From Deltaproteobacteria bacterium (GTDB lineage: Bacteria > Bdellovibrionota_C > UBA2361 > OMII01): 6,843 nt of DNA. The number at the start of each line of letters is the position of its first letter. Position 1 is the stretch's first letter. A program made the position numbers and the translations under genes. Location: NCBI GenBank assembly GCA_023262305.1, contig JALRCK010000115.1, positions 1 to 6,843 on the forward strand, in the 5' to 3' direction. Shown here piece by piece: positions 4,895-6,843 of the stretch. The notes below the pieces were generated by a model that saw only the letters and a list, made by a program, of their open reading frames with translations, was not told the DNA's origin and did not search any database.

Positions 4895-6502
4895 TTAGTA
4901 AGGATAATTCACATCAGCGATGTAGGCGAGCGACTGTGCCCCCTTACAACTGCCAGTCGAGTCACAGTTAAGGTTCACCTGGACGCACCCACCAGGGGTC
5001 CCTCCAACGGCGCAACGGAACAATGAGTTGCAAGAGGCGCTGTCACAATTTCCTGTACCGATAAAAAGGTAGTCACCAGCGTAGAGTAGTGCGTTCGGAG
5101 GGAAGCCGGGTTGGCTCAAATTATCGCTGATAAAACCATCTCCGAGAGATTGCAAATTGATTGGGGTGCCCACGTCGCCAGAATCCGCGGAGATTACCTG
5201 AATCAGTCCAGTCGCCCCACTAAAGTCGCTATGCGAAACCTGACTGGCAAAGATGAGATTGTCGGTGGGGTCATAGGTAACCCCCCAAGAATTGGACTTT
5301 CCACCGTAGTAGACGGCGCTGCAGGGACCGGAGGAACCACAGGAGAGAAGGCCGCCAGCATATGTGTAGCTCCCCTGAGACGTAACACAGCTAGCTGACA
5401 CCGTGGCCCACAGTTTACCCGCGCCAAATTCGAGGTCGGTTAGGCTGGAAGTGCAATTGCTATTCGTGCCAACGTTGATCGGGGATACTAACTGAGGCGT
5501 GGGGTTTGTCTCGCCAAGCGCGACCGAGTAGATGTAGTTGGTGTCGCACGACTTGCATCCTGTGCCTGCGTAGAGCGTGGTCGAATCTTGGTCATATGCG
5601 AGAGAAGTAATACTTGTCGGGTTCTGCTTATTTGGAGGGAGCGTGGCATAGGTCACGCACGCATTCGCGGCATTGGTCGGACACCTCCAGATTACGCCAG
5701 TTTCCATGCCAACATACATAAACCCAGGATCGCCCGCGACGAAAGCGTTTGGACGATCCGGCGTGGTGTTCCATGTTCCACACTGATTCTCTTGCGCATC
5801 TTGGCATTGCCAAAGAATGTTATCGCTATTGAGGGCCGCGTACAAAACATTACTGTAGCCGTTGGCGAGATCCGATTCCGATACGGCGAGCGAGATTGCG
5901 TAGTTGCCCGTTCCGCCACTCGTATCAAGGTAGACCGAGTCCAAGGTAATGGGGTCGTACATCTTGATGCTTGAGCCGGGGTTTTTCTCTGATGCCCCCA
6001 GGTACAACGCGCCCGTATATGATGCAGTGGTAACTTTAAGGTAGCTGGCTGTAGCTTTGGTGCCGTTCCCACTGGAGAGTGGAAGACATTCGCCCAAAGC
6101 GGAGGAGGCATCATCTGAGGTGGAGTACTCGCACTGACCGCAGCCCTCGCTACATCCTCCCTTCCATATCACCGAAGCGCCACTTTCGACACGACAGCTT
6201 GTTGCATTCATCGGATCGCATGAGATGGCTGCAGGATCAACAGAGAGAGATGTCCAGTTGAAGCTCTGGTGTTTTTTACATGCCCCCTCCCCTGAACTAG
6301 AGATTGAAAAGCGAGAGCCAAATATTGGGGCTTCTGAGGTGCAATTTGCATCCGAGTAGTACTTGACCACCAGGGTAGACCCGTAAGGTGACGTCGAACC
6401 ACCATCACCGCCGCCGCAACCAAGCGCAAATAAAACCATCAGCGACGCGATACAAGCAAGCGCACAGTGCTTTCTGCGAGGAAGATTGAGGGGGATGTTC
6501 AT
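4895..6502 (-). CDS. Cysteine-rich lipoprotein with beta-propeller-like repeats
   Basis: Intact, 535 residues. The N terminus has basic residues (PRRKHC), a hydrophobic core and a lipobox ending in ALGC, so Cys29 is the probable lipidated residue; a flexible GGGDGGSTS tether follows, placing the protein on a membrane surface. Residues 40-145 form a Cys-rich domain (KGGCSEGCGQCEY). From about 160 on, 'LYAG/MYVG' strands alternate with a motif of aromatic-x-Cys, a spacer, then Cys: LWQCQDAQENQCGTW (C233/C241), IWRCPTNAANACVTY (C274/C282), LLSCGSSGPC (C388/C394), LFRCAVGGTPGGC (C497/C506). These read as propeller blades braced by disulfides, which fits export. ATG 6502 has GAGGA 7 bases upstream. 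It converges on the small gene ending at 4845. Probably a binding or surface protein; ligand unknown. Confidence 0.85.
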   Translation of the reverse strand: MNIPLNLPRRKHCALACIASLMVLFALGCGGGDGGSTSPYGSTLVVKYYSDANCTSEAPIFGSRFSISSSGEGACKKHQSFNWTSLSVDPAAISCDPMNATSCRVESGASVIWKGGCSEGCGQCEYSTSDDASSALGECLPLSSGNGTKATASYLKVTTASYTGALYLGASEKNPGSSIKMYDPITLDSVYLDTSGGTGNYAISLAVSESDLANGYSNVLYAALNSDNILWQCQDAQENQCGTWNTTPDRPNAFVAGDPGFMYVGMETGVIWRCPTNAANACVTYATLPPNKQNPTSITSLAYDQDSTTLYAGTGCKSCDTNYIYSVALGETNPTPQLVSPINVGTNSNCTSSLTDLEFGAGKLWATVSASCVTSQGSYTYAGGLLSCGSSGPCSAVYYGGKSNSWGVTYDPTDNLIFASQVSHSDFSGATGLIQVISADSGDVGTPINLQSLGDGFISDNLSQPGFPPNALLYAGDYLFIGTGNCDSASCNSLFRCAVGGTPGGCVQVNLNCDSTGSCKGAQSLAYIADVNYPY

Positions 6503-6509
6503 AATTGAG

Positions 6510-6514
6510 TCCTC
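6510..6514 (-). promoter_or_regulatory. Shine-Dalgarno site GAGGA of the lipoprotein gene
   Basis: On the - strand GAGGA lies 7 bases before the ATG at 6502-6500, a normal spacing, which supports this start. AT-rich sequence further upstream (about 6560-6580) could hold a promoter, but no -35/-10 pair is convincing. Confidence 0.6.
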
Positions 6515-6721
6515 ATGTTCAGGAAAGACCTGGCGATGCTAACACAGGCGTGCGTGCAAAAAATTAGAATATTTAAACACACCCTGCTAGTTATGACTTC
6601 CCTCGTTTTTTTGGCTTACCGATCTTTGGAGACAGCTCTCGAACTCCATACTCCCGCGCGAGCGAATCCAAAACGGGGTCGTACTGATACGAGTTTCTGT
6701 AGCGTTACAGAGCCGCTTTGA
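6515..6721 (+). CDS. Doubtful 68-residue ORF divergent from the lipoprotein gene
   Basis: ATG 6515 to TGA 6719-6721. It has a moderately hydrophobic stretch (HTLLVMTSLVFLAY) that could be a signal or membrane segment, followed by a basic, Arg/Lys-rich tail. There is no good ribosome binding site and the start abuts the lipoprotein ribosome binding site on the other strand. It may be chance; the remaining bases of 6503-6740 hold nothing else I can support. Confidence 0.15.
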   Translation: MFRKDLAMLTQACVQKIRIFKHTLLVMTSLVFLAYRSLETALELHTPARANPKRGRTDTSFCSVTEPL

Positions 6722-6843
6722 ATCAGGCCGTTGTGGCTTGAAGGGGCTACATTCTTAGCGATCTGCAAAGACAGGCGGGTCGTGGATTTGAGCTCCCCCC
6801 TCTGGTACATGGTACTTTCGATGCGATCAGATACATGCTACCA
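6722..6843 (+). pseudogene. Beginning of a second repeat-containing gene copy, cut by the window end
   Basis: Two frames are open to the edge. Frame 2 reads LEGATFLAICKDRRVVDLSS then PLWY; frame 1, open after TGA 6739-6741, reads RGYILSDLQRQAGRGFELPP then LVHGTFDAIRYMLP. The frame 2 part resembles the upstream half of the broken gene at 4571-4845 (V-K-D-S-P-P versus V-V-D-L-S-S-P, both followed by the shared repeat). In that reading this copy, like the first, needs one extra C in its C run (6795-6800) to enter the LVHGTF frame. In the frame 1 reading no shift is needed. Which applies cannot be decided here, and the 3' end is outside the window. Confidence 0.35.
6791..6843 (+). repeat. 53-bp direct repeat, copy B, at the right edge
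   Basis: Same strand as copy A (4658-4710), one mismatch (T 6794), with 49 exact bases at 6795-6843. The window stops inside the match, so the true repeat may be longer. The copies are 2,133 bases apart and bracket the lipoprotein gene. Confidence 0.95.

Noticed and set aside
1..6843. CRISPR array, transposase, integrase or toxin-antitoxin module
   Set aside because: No regularly spaced repeats and no recognisable proteins of these kinds on either strand.

Overview
The window looks bacterial: there are Shine-Dalgarno sites, closely packed genes, and a lipoprotein signal with a lipobox, which suggests a Gram-negative or related diderm. Base composition looks balanced by eye. No ribosomal, metabolic or mobility gene is present, so I cannot place the organism. 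None of the proteins belongs to a family I can name with confidence, so this looks like accessory DNA coding for poorly characterised proteins.

Left part (1-1221): a cysteine-rich, probably secreted protein on the + strand. Its frame is open from the left edge to 937 except for one TAG at 158-160. The codons before the TAG encode a convincing signal peptide and those after it the 18-cysteine domain, so the gene appears split by a nonsense codon, or the base is wrong. Two hairpins follow before the next gene.

Middle (1222-4420): a tight + strand pair. The first gene (1222-3291) is intact and encodes 689 residues: a helical N-terminal half, a proline-rich linker and a WD40-like beta-propeller C-terminal half. 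After 57 bases and a strong ribosome binding site comes a second gene (from 3349). It reads well in one frame to about 3600 and then in the +1 frame to a TAA at 4316-4318, with coding-like sequence continuing in that same frame to 4420. It therefore carries one frameshift and perhaps one nonsense lesion. The two proteins probably act together, but no biochemical function can be read from them.

Region 4400-4894: a cluster of inverted repeats (a possible cloverleaf-like fold overlapping a terminator-like hairpin), followed by a small broken + strand gene whose halves lie in two frames joined at a run of eight C. The run begins a 53-bp direct repeat whose second copy is the last 53 bases of the window.

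Right part (4895-6843): an intact - strand gene for a 535-residue cysteine-rich lipoprotein with beta-propeller-like repeats. Its upstream region (6503-6843) holds one doubtful small ORF and the start of a second copy of the repeat-containing gene, cut by the window edge.

The strongest points are the unrecognised two-gene unit, the series of single-base lesions in otherwise coding sequence, the C-tract junction shared by the two repeat copies, and the structured RNA-like region at 4411-4521. The lesions could be real decay, recoding or phase variation, but sequencing or assembly errors explain them at least as well.
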